Shown here one piece after another: positions 1 to 8,900 of a stretch of DNA of 64,000 bases. The stretch is from NCBI GenBank assembly GCA_905221605.1, contig CAJNDS010001090.1:67001-131000 (forward strand), in the 5' to 3' direction. Source of the DNA: Symbiodinium natans (lineage: Eukaryota; Sar; Dinophyceae; Suessiales; Symbiodiniaceae). The position numbers and the translations under genes are program-made. The stretch's first letter is position 1, and the number at the start of each line of letters is the position of its first letter. The notes beneath the pieces are model-generated. The model saw only the letters and a program-made list of their open reading frames with translations. It searched no databases and was not told the DNA's origin.

Positions 1-2
1 CG

Positions 3-1133
3 ACTGAGGAGGTCTCTTCGTTTGGTGCCAAGAATTCTGCCATTCAAGGGGAAAAAGAAGCTTCTGGAATAGCTGGAGACACGGATGATCTGAAAAATGA
101 GGCCTGGAGCGCCAATGATGCGCGGGTTGATGCGCCAGATATTACCTGGAGTGCGAAGGAAGCACGGGTTGAGGTGCATGTGGTGGTACGTTCCACGGGC
201 GACTGCAACAATGGGGCGCAGGTCTCCGCAGCAGCTGATGATGGAGGTTCACAGGTGGACGCACTGGTGCAACCTGAAGTTAGCAGCGAGGAACGAAATG
301 ACAAGGGCTACACCGGAGCCAATGAGGCAGCTGTAGTCAATGATGGTGGAAATTCTCCTTTGGAGGCCATGGAACCAAAGGAGCCTGCGGTGGAAGAAAG
401 CGTGCCTGCCGTGGATGATCGACTCAATTGCCCTGCAGTGGAAGAAGATTTGCCTGCTGCAGAAGGTGTGACAAAGGACTCCAATGATGGGTCCACTCCC
501 ATGAAGGGAGAAGCGTTGCCGTCTGGAAGTTCACCGGAAGTCGACACCGAGCGAACTACAGCAGATGAGGCAAAGCCGTTGGCGGAGAAAAAGGGAGGTC
601 CTGAAATCCAGGAGCACAAAAAAGATGAGCTTGTGGGACTCGTGGAGCAGGACGAGCAGTGTGACCCAAAGGTGAAGACAAAGGATGCGCCAGGAGCCGA
701 TGATACAGAGATGGTTTCTGAAGAGCGTGTAAAGAAAGTGCCCCGAGCAGGAGCCTTGGAGTCACCTGGACCACATTGCTATCAAGAGGGAGATGAGCTC
801 ATGGGTCTAGTGCGCTGCATCAATGGGTATGGAGCCTTTTTGGACCATGGGGATATGAATGTATTGATTCCTGCAGAAGGGAACAATGCATATCAGTTCA
901 AGTTTGGTGATACTGTCAATGGAACAGTGAAACGAGTGGAAGATGATGGTACCATAATCTTGGACACCTTTCTGGTTTTTGGAAGAGGGCGCGGAGGACT
1001 CTTCTTCGACGCTGCGGAAGTGGAAACCCAGCGGCTGGAGTACGTGGTGGACGGATTCATGGTATGCTGGTCAATGGTACCAAGATTCCAACGGTCAATG
1101 GGACTGGAAACAGGAGGAAGAGCAATCCGATGA
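3..1133 (+). CDS. 5' part of a large RNA-binding protein, S1-like domain (partial at left edge)
   Basis: The frame is open from base 3 with no start visible, so the gene begins outside the window; the first ATG is at 174. The first 200 residues are acidic and low-complexity (many E, D, A, P). Around 786-968 the sequence has the pattern of an S1 RNA-binding fold: GDELMGLVRCINGYGAFLD, then a VLIPAEG turn, then FKFGDTVNGTVKRVEDDG. S1 folds bind single-stranded RNA (family knowledge). After about 975 the frame loses protein-like character and the next frame takes over near a T5 run at 976-980, so the real product probably continues into the 979-2496 frame by a one-base shift. No intron is needed. 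It could be a sequencing indel, a pseudogene lesion or a real frameshift. The S1 call is by eye. Confidence 0.6.
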   Translation, partial: TEEVSSFGAKNSAIQGEKEASGIAGDTDDLKNEAWSANDARVDAPDITWSAKEARVEVHVVVRSTGDCNNGAQVSAAADDGGSQVDALVQPEVSSEERNDKGYTGANEAAVVNDGGNSPLEAMEPKEPAVEESVPAVDDRLNCPAVEEDLPAAEGVTKDSNDGSTPMKGEALPSGSSPEVDTERTTADEAKPLAEKKGGPEIQEHKKDELVGLVEQDEQCDPKVKTKDAPGADDTEMVSEERVKKVPRAGALESPGPHCYQEGDELMGLVRCINGYGAFLDHGDMNVLIPAEGNNAYQFKFGDTVNGTVKRVEDDGTIILDTFLVFGRGRGGLFFDAAEVETQRLEYVVDGFMVCWSMVPRFQRSMGLETGGRAIR

Positions 1134-2496
1134 AGAGCTTGTGGTACAGGAGTTATCCTCTGAAGAACGAGAAGAAAGGCAACTTTATGGAGAAAAGATC
1201 TACAAAGCTCTTCTGGAGAATGGAAATGAAGAGGAAGCCTATGTTGGCAAAATTACTGGGATGCTGTTAGGTCGGCCGATGGAAGATTTACAGGAGTGTG
1301 TTGCGGATCAGGCATTCCTCAATGCGGAAGCTCGGCGCGCGTATGGCATCTTGCAAAATGATGGTTGGAAGCCTGATGGTACAGAAAGCACAGGCTTGGG
1401 GAAGTTAACCACTTTTTCCCGAAAACAGTACCACAACGCGCTTTTCGAACTGGCATGCAGAAAAAGGAGATTTTCTCGACCAGTTGTGGGTGAAGCGGTG
1501 GCAACGGTGCTGAATCAAGGGGAAGATGAGTTTTGGAACGCGCTTTGGTTGGACACCAAGCTATTTTTGCAGGAGCTTGATGGTGCAGTGCAATCCATGA
1601 GCAAAAGGGAGAACAAGCCAATGGAAGCCTACATGGATCCTGACCAGTACAAAAAGGCTTACATGACACCAAAGACGGTGTTGTCACCTGGTTACAGCAA
1701 GCTGTGCAGATTCTTCAATAAGGGAAGGTGTCGCAATGGCGATGGGTGTCCCTATGAGCATCGTCGGTACGGTGAAGGTTGGCCAGAAGGGGGGTCAACT
1801 GATCCAAAGAATAGCCAAGAAGCTGATGATGAGGACGGGAACATCGGTGACCCTCCCACAGAGGAAGGTACAGTGGATGAGGCACAGCAGGAGCGGGAGG
1901 ATTTAGCCTTCCGGGCCAAGTACAATTTTGGCAAAGGTGCATCAAAGGGTGAGCCTACGTCGGGTGAGCCAAAAGGTCGGCTGTGTCTGTATTACAATCA
2001 AGGTGGTTGTAAATATGGGACTGCATGCAGGTACCTTCACAACGATGATGTAGCATTGGAAGGGACTTGGGAGCCCGGCAAAGCTTGGGACAATGCTTCC
2101 AGGAAGTCACTAAGGGACGCAGGGTTCCACCATTGCTGTTTCGATTATTACCTCAGAGGACGTTGCCGGAAAGGGTTAAATTTCTGCAAGTACTCCCATG
2201 ACGAGATGTCAGAGGAGCGGCTGTCGCTCCTGAAACACTTGGTACAGGTGGCCAATCAGGTCCGGTTTGAAAAAGAGAGAGGATGGGAGCTTACGGATAG
2301 AAGCACTTTTCAGCCACCTGCGAGTGGGGGAGCTGAATCTTCCTCATCCTCGGCACCAAAAGCGCTGCAAATGACCAATGTGTCACAAAAAGATGGTGAA
2401 AAAGGTATTCTGGATGAAGTAGAAGCTGATGAGCAAAAGAATTCGGTGGCTGCATCCACTAGTACTCAGCTTCACAAATCCGGAGGAGCCGATTGA
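979..2496 (+). CDS. MLLE (PABC) domain plus three CCCH zinc fingers
   Basis: The frame starts at a TTG, not an ATG, so it is best read as a continuation of the preceding S1 frame. Residues 15-40 are Trp-rich (WSTWWTDSWYAGQWYQ), a style common in dinoflagellate proteins. Nucleotides 1180-1359 resemble the PABC/MLLE domain of poly(A)-binding proteins, with the diagnostic KITGMLL at 1249-1269; that domain binds PAM2 peptides. Three CCCH fingers follow: 1705-1761 (C-x7-C-x5-C-x3-H), 1984-2040 (C-x7-C-x5-C-x3-H) and 2137-2199 (C-x8-C-x6-C-x3-H). CCCH fingers of this type usually bind RNA. Inferred role: an RNA-binding, poly(A)-linked protein, or the Gag-like part of a retroelement. The frame runs to TGA at 2494, but coding character passes to the next frame around 2430-2470. 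Confidence 0.72.
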   Translation: MEEGAEDSSSTLRKWKPSGWSTWWTDSWYAGQWYQDSNGQWDWKQEEEQSDEELVVQELSSEEREERQLYGEKIYKALLENGNEEEAYVGKITGMLLGRPMEDLQECVADQAFLNAEARRAYGILQNDGWKPDGTESTGLGKLTTFSRKQYHNALFELACRKRRFSRPVVGEAVATVLNQGEDEFWNALWLDTKLFLQELDGAVQSMSKRENKPMEAYMDPDQYKKAYMTPKTVLSPGYSKLCRFFNKGRCRNGDGCPYEHRRYGEGWPEGGSTDPKNSQEADDEDGNIGDPPTEEGTVDEAQQEREDLAFRAKYNFGKGASKGEPTSGEPKGRLCLYYNQGGCKYGTACRYLHNDDVALEGTWEPGKAWDNASRKSLRDAGFHHCCFDYYLRGRCRKGLNFCKYSHDEMSEERLSLLKHLVQVANQVRFEKERGWELTDRSTFQPPASGGAESSSSSAPKALQMTNVSQKDGEKGILDEVEADEQKNSVAASTSTQLHKSGGAD

Positions 2497-3559
2497 AAAT
2501 TGGATGGCTCGCAACGCACACCTGTGGGTGTATACCCCTCATGTAAGTGAGGTGATGATTACGCTTGGTGTGACCAATGTGTCGGACTTGCAAGAGTTCA
2601 TCTTTGTGGAAGATTTGGTTGACAAAGGGATCAACAAAGTGACCGCATGCAAAATTCTGCAATTGGTGGGTGAGGTCCGATATCGACCGGGAGGACCGGA
2701 AAAGGCAGTTCCTTCTGATGCATCTGTACGGGTACAACAATCTTCTGGGAACAAAGGGACTGGAAGAGCGGCGGTGCGAACCCTCACTCAGGTGCGTGAA
2801 GCTGAAGACTCCGGTGCAAAAACTATGCCGAGAGGTTCCTATCGGGAGCTTTTTGATAAGGTCAGGTACCGTGATGGTTGGACGCTTGCGCAGAGGTCTC
2901 CGTTGTGCGTACAGAAGCTGCGGTTGGTGGGAGTTGGAATGCCGCCGGTGAATCCACCAACGAAAAAATATCGGTCAAGATCAAACCCTGTAAGAAGGGG
3001 AAGGCCCTTGCTGGACAAAAAACAGGTGCGACAGGTGCCACGATCTCGGTCACAACGACGAGTGCAACTGGCGGAAGTGGTGGAAAAACCGAAGCCACTG
3101 GAGCCGGTGAAACCTCGTGGTGGTTTGTCGTATCCATTCAGCAGAGCGTGGGCAGATGTGGTGGATGATGATGACCAGGCGGAGGCTTTTGTCTCGTATG
3201 CCGCTTCCTCAAGCGATTCAAGCGAGGAGGAGACCAATGCGGTACAACGCCTGAAGGAACTCTTTTTGCAAGAAAGGGATTCGTGGAGAACTGCGAGTCG
3301 TGGCAATGTTCCACAAAGTGGTTCTTCAGGCTCCAATGATGGGCCGAAAAAATCGGTTCACCTTGGCGAAGGGCGCGACAAAGCGTCGCGGGGGGAGACC
3401 CGCCAAGAAGTGACTTCACAAGTTTTTCGCTACCACAACCTTCTCGTCGAGCTGAACGGTCTCAAAAAAGAACAAGGGATGGTTCAGTTATGGTTGGTTC
3501 GCTGGCGGTGGGCTCCACGGATGAGGTTTTACCTGGGCAAGGTGCTGCTGGACAGGTGA
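2429..3559 (+). CDS. Middle part of the CCCH protein, SAM-like helical domain
   Basis: This frame overlaps the previous one by 68 bases and continues it with a +1 shift. Its first 80 residues hold a helical stretch resembling a SAM domain: VMITLGVTNVSDLQEF, then VEDLVDKGINKVTACKILQL (nucleotides about 2540-2680), with the typical DL...GI.K....IL spacing. The rest is basic and Ser/Arg-rich (KKYRSRSNPVRRGRP) followed by an acidic SSSDSSEEE stretch, as in disordered RNA-binding proteins. It probably hands over to the 3490-6624 frame between 3340 and 3490; an A6 run at 3347-3352 is a likely indel site because the receiving frame is open from 3340 after a TGA at 3337. The SAM call is tentative and the protein is otherwise not recognised. 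Confidence 0.55.
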   Translation: MSKRIRWLHPLVLSFTNPEEPIENWMARNAHLWVYTPHVSEVMITLGVTNVSDLQEFIFVEDLVDKGINKVTACKILQLVGEVRYRPGGPEKAVPSDASVRVQQSSGNKGTGRAAVRTLTQVREAEDSGAKTMPRGSYRELFDKVRYRDGWTLAQRSPLCVQKLRLVGVGMPPVNPPTKKYRSRSNPVRRGRPLLDKKQVRQVPRSRSQRRVQLAEVVEKPKPLEPVKPRGGLSYPFSRAWADVVDDDDQAEAFVSYAASSSDSSEEETNAVQRLKELFLQERDSWRTASRGNVPQSGSSGSNDGPKKSVHLGEGRDKASRGETRQEVTSQVFRYHNLLVELNGLKKEQGMVQLWLVRWRWAPRMRFYLGKVLLDR

Positions 3560-6500
3560 ATGTCTCTGAAAGCGCTCAAGTTCTTCCTGGGCATGAAGTG
3601 GCTGGACAGGAGACGGCGCCGGAAGGAGCAGTACAGATTTCTGGCGAGGAGACCGACCAAAAAGAAGGAGAAGGCGGGAGCAATGATCTCCGTGGTAATG
3701 ATGCGAAGATGTTGGATGGTAGTCCGGTGAGGAGTGACCTTCAGCAATTGCTGGTGAAAGGCCTTCTGACTCGAATTTATTGGAAGGTTGCAGTTGGCAA
3801 GTTGCCAATGGGGCAAAGAGATTGCCAAAAAGGGTCCAATAAGATGGATCGAAATTTGGTTATTAGCATGTCATCCGAGGGTGCAAGCGAACAGGATGAG
3901 AACCTGGCACTGGAGGACGATGCTGATCAGTCAATGGGAGACGGTGCAATGGTTATGGTGTATGATCCAGGAACGCTGATCCAGTCGCCAACAACTGATT
4001 GGGTTATGCGTCGCGGTCTGACCGATCGTACCGTCTGGCCAGCAATGGCGCACCTGGCACAGAGGATATGTGCTGAAATGGTTCAAGTGGATGAAATGAA
4101 TGCCCAGCTAGGGACTGGAACACTCCTTTTTCAAAGGAGAGATCAAGGACATTATACTGACCTGCATCATTCGTTCCATGACAACCCGTGCTTGCCGGCG
4201 GTGGGGAATTATCCTCTTTCGGTGATGGGTGCCTTGTTGTCTCCTGGTCTGGAAGGGGAATTCAAGAATACGGACAAGTTTGGTACTGCTATGGAGGCAA
4301 TTGCCTATGATTGGAGCCGCAGTCCAGGCATGGAAGTTCATATTGAACTTATGGCGAGGGTAGCCAAAATGGTTCACCCATTCCTGAATCTGGGAGCACA
4401 AGGGTCGGTGATGGTTTCAGAATTTCTCTGGCAGCGCGGGAGGGCTCGGTTGATGGAGTTTCTTCAAGCGGCGACTTGTGCGGACCAATTGGAGGCTCTC
4501 TGGAGAAGGATGGACGACGATGCGGATGAGGAGGTGGATCCTTCGACAGCGATGCTGGAAGTTCTTGGACTAGAGGATGCGGTGCTTGATCAAGGGAACA
4601 ATGAATCCCTTATTCCCATTGAAGATGCTGGAGGTGAGACAAGCGGTGACACTGGAGGGAAGGGCAAAGCGCCAGAAGTTTCTCCGGAAGAGGAGAAATC
4701 CAGTGGGTCATCCAGACTGGCGGACACAAGGATTTTCTTGTGGTCAGTGTACTCCCGCGTGGCTTCGAATTTCTCTATGCAGGACCGCACTACTGGTAAG
4801 ATCTTTGACAGCACCAAAGGATATCCTGGTGAAGGACCAAACAATGATGACAATCCTTCCTCTAAGGGGAACTTTCCCTGGATTTCAGAAGACTACCTCG
4901 ACGAAGTGGTGTCAAAAAAGATGGAAAGGTCTTCAGAGATGGATGGGTTTGTTCCGGGAAGTGAGGGATCATTGGAAAAGGTAGAGGTGGAGAATGTTAC
5001 TGCCTCTAAAATTCTTATGGCTCTTTGGAAGAAGGGACATAGAGTTGGGTTTAGAAGGTTGCGTCGTTTGAATGCATCTGGATGCAAGGTTGGAGCAATG
5101 AAACGTCCAATCAAAAGGGTGCAGAAGATTGGCGCTAGGAAGGCCTTCACGAAGATGTTCAATGTTTTTGGATCGTCTCAGCATGGCTCAGGAGTTGGCG
5201 GAAAACCGATCATGAAGGTGGTAGGACCAAGGCCAGGTTTTCCAGCTGTACTCCAAGCACCAAATACTGATAGCACGTCGGGTGAAGGGAGCAGTCCCCA
5301 GGTACATGGCAATGTTCATGTAGAGCACAATCGCCCTATGGACCGGTATGAGGCAGAGCGCTTGGAGAAGAGGAAGAAGGGTTTCTGCTATTGGTTTGGC
5401 AAAGGGAAAGATCGCTGCAAATTTGGTGACGACTGCACATTCATCCATTCCGAAGATGATGTGGTGCTACATTCATATTGGTGCAAATACTATGTGGCAG
5501 GGAGAGAATGTTTCGCTGGAAAGGATTGTGGGTTCTCGCATGATGCAACTGGTGTGAGGTGCGTCCAGTTTGCTCGGTCTGGGAAGTGTCGATTTGGTGA
5601 CAGGTGTGTCTTCGAGCATGGTGTTCCGTTGGAAAAACAGAGGCCAAGGTCTCCAAGGACGCCCCCAAGGGATGGTCCAAGGAGAAAGTCTGGTGCAAAT
5701 GGTGGAGAAAAGGAGATCCCTCCTGAACAGTTCGATGATGATGAGGAGGATTTTATGGTTTATGACGAAGAGACCAAGATGACGGAACTGTTGATGGAGG
5801 CGATTTCATTTCTCTCCGGTGGCAAGCCAGATTTGGCTCGAGCAGAGGCGGACCCATTGTTCAAACTCCTGAAGTTCACTGGAGATGCTGACCAAATGGA
5901 TCAAGTATGGGTTTCGTGGACCACTGAAATGTTGTCAGTGCTGGAACTTCTCGAAGTAGTGAAGTCGTACGATGTTTCGCTCGCGGAGGTGGAAGAATGG
6001 GTCAATGACCTGAGGATATGGTATGAGCGAGCCAATTTGGGAGAAGAAAAGGATCCCAAAAAAGGGAAAAAGAGGTCCCTAGAAGGGGAGTCCAGCAAAG
6101 ATATTCCTGCCGAAAAAGAAGTGGTTGAGACTTCGGAGACGGAGGTTGCCGTTGAGGAGGAGAAGAAAAAGGTAAAAAAGAAGAGGAAAGCTGCAGCTAT
6201 CGAAGATCCTTATACCCTTATGGTTCCAAAGCCGAAGAAGATGCCGGCGATCATTGAGAAGGGTGGATCATCATCCAATGTGATGGCTTCTGCAGTGGAA
6301 AAATCCTCGAAGACGCGCGCAAAGTCAAATGTCGGTGGAAAGACAAAGAAGAAGGAGAAAAGTCAGAGTCCCAAAAAAGAAGAGGTGGTAATGGTGCAAG
6401 ATCCTGAGGAAAAGGATCGTCCATCCGATGCGGAGGCACCAGGGTCTGCCAATGCGAATGAAGAGCTGGGTCAATCTTGCCAGGCGATTGAGGACGCAAA

Positions 6501-6624
6501 GAGAGAAGGATTGGTATCCTCAATTCAAAGGGGCATACAGGATCCTATTCTTACGATTTCGGACCTGGAGTATATTCTGCTGCAACTTCACCTCAAGATT
6601 GCCAACAATCGGAAAAAGAAGTGA
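3490..6624 (+). CDS. C-terminal part of the CCCH protein, three more CCCH fingers, 1044 codons
   Basis: A long intron-free frame of 1044 codons ending in TGA at 6622. The N-terminal 600 residues are acidic and unrecognised, with a helical block near 4000-4500 (WPAMAHLAQRICAEMVQVDE) that could be a capsid-like or armadillo-like fold. Three CCCH fingers lie at residues 633-653 (5386-5448, C-x9-C-x5-C-x3-H), 665-684 (5482-5541, C-x8-C-x5-C-x3-H) and 691-710 (5560-5619, C-x8-C-x5-C-x3-H). After them come an Arg/Pro stretch, an acidic stretch, a helical block and a Lys-rich tail with KKKVKKKRKAAA, a likely nuclear localisation signal. No reverse transcriptase, integrase or protease is present. Either a host RNA-binding gene or an orphan Gag-like frame. 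Third positions are less G/C-rich than in the minus-strand exons, so it may have a different history. Confidence 0.72.
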   Translation: MVGSLAVGSTDEVLPGQGAAGQVNVSESAQVLPGHEVAGQETAPEGAVQISGEETDQKEGEGGSNDLRGNDAKMLDGSPVRSDLQQLLVKGLLTRIYWKVAVGKLPMGQRDCQKGSNKMDRNLVISMSSEGASEQDENLALEDDADQSMGDGAMVMVYDPGTLIQSPTTDWVMRRGLTDRTVWPAMAHLAQRICAEMVQVDEMNAQLGTGTLLFQRRDQGHYTDLHHSFHDNPCLPAVGNYPLSVMGALLSPGLEGEFKNTDKFGTAMEAIAYDWSRSPGMEVHIELMARVAKMVHPFLNLGAQGSVMVSEFLWQRGRARLMEFLQAATCADQLEALWRRMDDDADEEVDPSTAMLEVLGLEDAVLDQGNNESLIPIEDAGGETSGDTGGKGKAPEVSPEEEKSSGSSRLADTRIFLWSVYSRVASNFSMQDRTTGKIFDSTKGYPGEGPNNDDNPSSKGNFPWISEDYLDEVVSKKMERSSEMDGFVPGSEGSLEKVEVENVTASKILMALWKKGHRVGFRRLRRLNASGCKVGAMKRPIKRVQKIGARKAFTKMFNVFGSSQHGSGVGGKPIMKVVGPRPGFPAVLQAPNTDSTSGEGSSPQVHGNVHVEHNRPMDRYEAERLEKRKKGFCYWFGKGKDRCKFGDDCTFIHSEDDVVLHSYWCKYYVAGRECFAGKDCGFSHDATGVRCVQFARSGKCRFGDRCVFEHGVPLEKQRPRSPRTPPRDGPRRKSGANGGEKEIPPEQFDDDEEDFMVYDEETKMTELLMEAISFLSGGKPDLARAEADPLFKLLKFTGDADQMDQVWVSWTTEMLSVLELLEVVKSYDVSLAEVEEWVNDLRIWYERANLGEEKDPKKGKKRSLEGESSKDIPAEKEVVETSETEVAVEEEKKKVKKKRKAAAIEDPYTLMVPKPKKMPAIIEKGGSSSNVMASAVEKSSKTRAKSNVGGKTKKKEKSQSPKKEEVVMVQDPEEKDRPSDAEAPGSANANEELGQSCQAIEDAKREGLVSSIQRGIQDPILTISDLEYILLQLHLKIANNRKKK

Positions 6625-7290
6625 TTGGATGGTATGGATGAAGGGATGGTTTTTCTCTTTCTGGAGACAGGTGCGCTGGAACAGCCAATGTGCTGACAAA
6701 GGTAGTGGTTACTATTAAGGGTATGGAAATCCTTGATAGTAGGAGTCAGTAGCTTTTCGCGTAGCGAAGACCACGGTTTGTGGTGAAGAAGGCCAAGGAG
6801 TCTTCAGTGATGAGAGGATCAAGGTGGAAAAAGATTCTCTATGAGTAGTAGGTTAGCCAATGTGCTATAATTCCGTCCTGGAAGACGTTAAACCACAACT
6901 TGCATTTCAAGCAGCTGGCTGCTGCCGTAATGGCAGTTTTTGGCCAAAAGATCTGCATCTCCAATGTGTCCTAGGAAATCCTAGGACAGGGGGAGTGCGG
7001 AGCTGCAATTGGTATTGTTGAAAGGAGTTAGTGTTGGAAGTTGGAAGGGTTAATGAACCCGGTAATCGTATTTGGCTCAAGATGGGCTTGAACAGAAAGC
7101 CACAAGTTCAAAAAGTAGTGCCTGGGTTCTTAGGGTTTGGTAAGGGTGTGGATTCCTTCCCCCTTTCCTTCCCCCCTGGGTTGCTCTTATCCGTGTTCTT
7201 GGTTGTTTCTTGGTTCGATCTGGGAAATATAAGATCAGGGCGATTAGGGGAGTTGATTTCCTTCCTTGGTTGTCCCCCCGTATAGGGTTT
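6625..7290 (+). other. 3' tail of the CCCH locus; possible remnant of an LTR element end
   Basis: No long frame here, only short coding-like scraps (for example GQGVFSDERIKVEKDSL ending in TGA near 6842), as if a longer frame had decayed. The 12-mer AGCCAATGTGCT occurs twice, near 6682 and 6855. At 6985-6994 lies a purine tract (GACAGGGGGAG), followed at 7032 by TGTTGGAAG, the usual order of polypurine tract and LTR start in Ty1/copia elements (established pattern). No second LTR copy lies in the window, so no LTR boundary can be proved. Telomere-like repeats start at about 7284. Confidence 0.3.
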
Positions 7291-8045
7291 AGGGTTTATG
7301 GTTTAGGGTGGGCTGATAGAGTTCGTGTAGCTGTTTAAGGCCAACCATAACCCCAGCAAGAGTGGCCTCCAAGGGCACGAGGCACAGGAGATCATCTGGC
7401 TCTACGTCTGCGCGGGCGCCTTGAACCACTTCCCTAAACCCTAAACCCTAAACCCTAAACCTTAAACCCTAAACCCCTAAACCCTAAACCCTAACCCCTA
7501 AACCCTAAACCCTTAATCAAGAAGTATACCTTACACTGCGCTGTGAAATAAAAGCTCTCGGGGTGCAAGATAGGGCATTCCAACACAGAGGATGTTTTAA
7601 ACACCCAAACAGGAGATTGTCCCTAAACCCGAAACTTCGTCATCGGGTCCTTAAGGGAGGGGGGGTTCAAGGGGGGTATGCAACCCAAGGGTTTCTGATA
7701 CGCCCCACTACTCCCTAAGGCTCCTTGAGCTTCTCACTAAGGTTCCCTAGGTACGTACCCCCCCATGAACCCCCCTCCCTTAAGAACCCTATAACTTCGG
7801 GTGCGAAAAGGGGATTGATGTCGACTGGTCGGGTTTTTCCATGTCACGATGTTTTCCAACAAGGGCTCGTAGTCTGGCATCGGAAACTTTATGCTTCAAC
7901 GACGCTATAGCCCCAAACCTTGAACCGTCTAAACCCTTATACAAGCCCTAAACCCTAAAGTCTAAACCTTAGTAGCCGTTCGGGACGTGACGCGGGACAC
8001 GCGGTCCGGGACGTGGCCGCTGACCCTCCTCAGGACGCAGCCTGC
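7284..8045. repeat. Degenerate telomere-like repeats, no gene seen
   Basis: Short runs of TTTAGGG (7284-7310) and CCCTAAA (7430-7515, about a dozen units with variants), then a palindromic element at 7645-7799 and unassigned sequence. No exon-like island with a convincing frame was found. Confidence 0.7.
7645..7799. repeat. Palindromic element, family P4, copy 1
   Basis: Imperfect inverted repeat about 155 bp long. The left arm reads TCCTTAAGGGAGGGGGGGTT and the right arm is its near complement, ending CCCCCTCCCTTAAGAACCC. The loop contains CACTACTCCCTAAGGCTCC. A second copy is at 24,289-24,421 and a broken one near 44,045-44,325. Confidence 0.65.
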
Positions 8046-8049
8046 TCCA

Positions 8050-8900
8050 GGTCTATAGAAAGCGATGCGGCGCTCGCGTGCGTTTCCAGGGGGTGGGAAA
8101 ACGCACGGGTACTTGTGTTTTGAATTTAGGGTTTCGGGGCTCGCTCCCACAGTTCGTTCCTTCCCCTCCCGTTCCCCTCCCCTTCCCTCCAATGACCCTT
8201 AGCTGTGTCCAAACAGGCTCTGTGCATTTCGGGAGGCCTGGAAAATGCACGGGAGCTTTCGGTTTCCGGGTTCAGGATTTGGGGTTTTGGGCCTCGAGGT
8301 TTTTGCACAGAGTGACTCCTGCCTAGCCCCCCAGGAACTTTCTAGGGAACCTCATGAGGACCCCTTCCAGCTCTGCACTGTCCAAAAAGGCTCTGTGCGT
8401 TTCGCGAGGTGCATTTTCCGAGGCTTTTGCACCCAAACCCCTAAGGAACTTCATGAGTCATGAGGTTACCTTGCAGAAGGCTCTGTGCTGTCCAAGAAGG
8501 CTCTGTGCGTTTTGGGGGGGCCTGGAAAATGCACAGGAGCTTTCGGGTTCAGGGTTCGGGTTGACTTGAGGACTGCGTGGGTTTTCCGAGATTTTTGCAC
8601 TACGTGATTCCCCCAGAACCCCCCAAAGAACCTTATGAGGACACCTTCCAGAAGGCTCTGTGCTGTCCCAGCAGGCTCTGTGCGTTTTGGGGGGCCTGGA
8701 AAATGCACGGGAGTTTTCGGGCTTGGGGCCGCAGAGGACGGTGTAAATTTCCGAGGTTTTCGCCCCCCAGGAACCCCCAAAGAACCTCATTGAGGCCCAT
8801 CCAGAAGGCTCTGCACTGTCCGCAAAAACTCTGTGCGTTTTAGGAGGCCTGGAAAATGCACTGAGGTTTCGGGTTCAGGGTGCAGGGTTTCGGGTGCGCG
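8050..8900. repeat. Imperfect tandem repeat, period about 150-180 bp
   Basis: Each unit holds CAGAAGGCTCTGTGCTGTCC, then GGCTCTGTGCGTTTTGGGG, then GCCTGGAAAATGCACGGGAG. Units begin near 8212, 8385, 8493, 8671 and 8823. Within a unit GGAAAATGC and GCATTTTCC form short inverted repeats. Several open frames cross it in both directions, but none looks coding. Confidence 0.6.
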
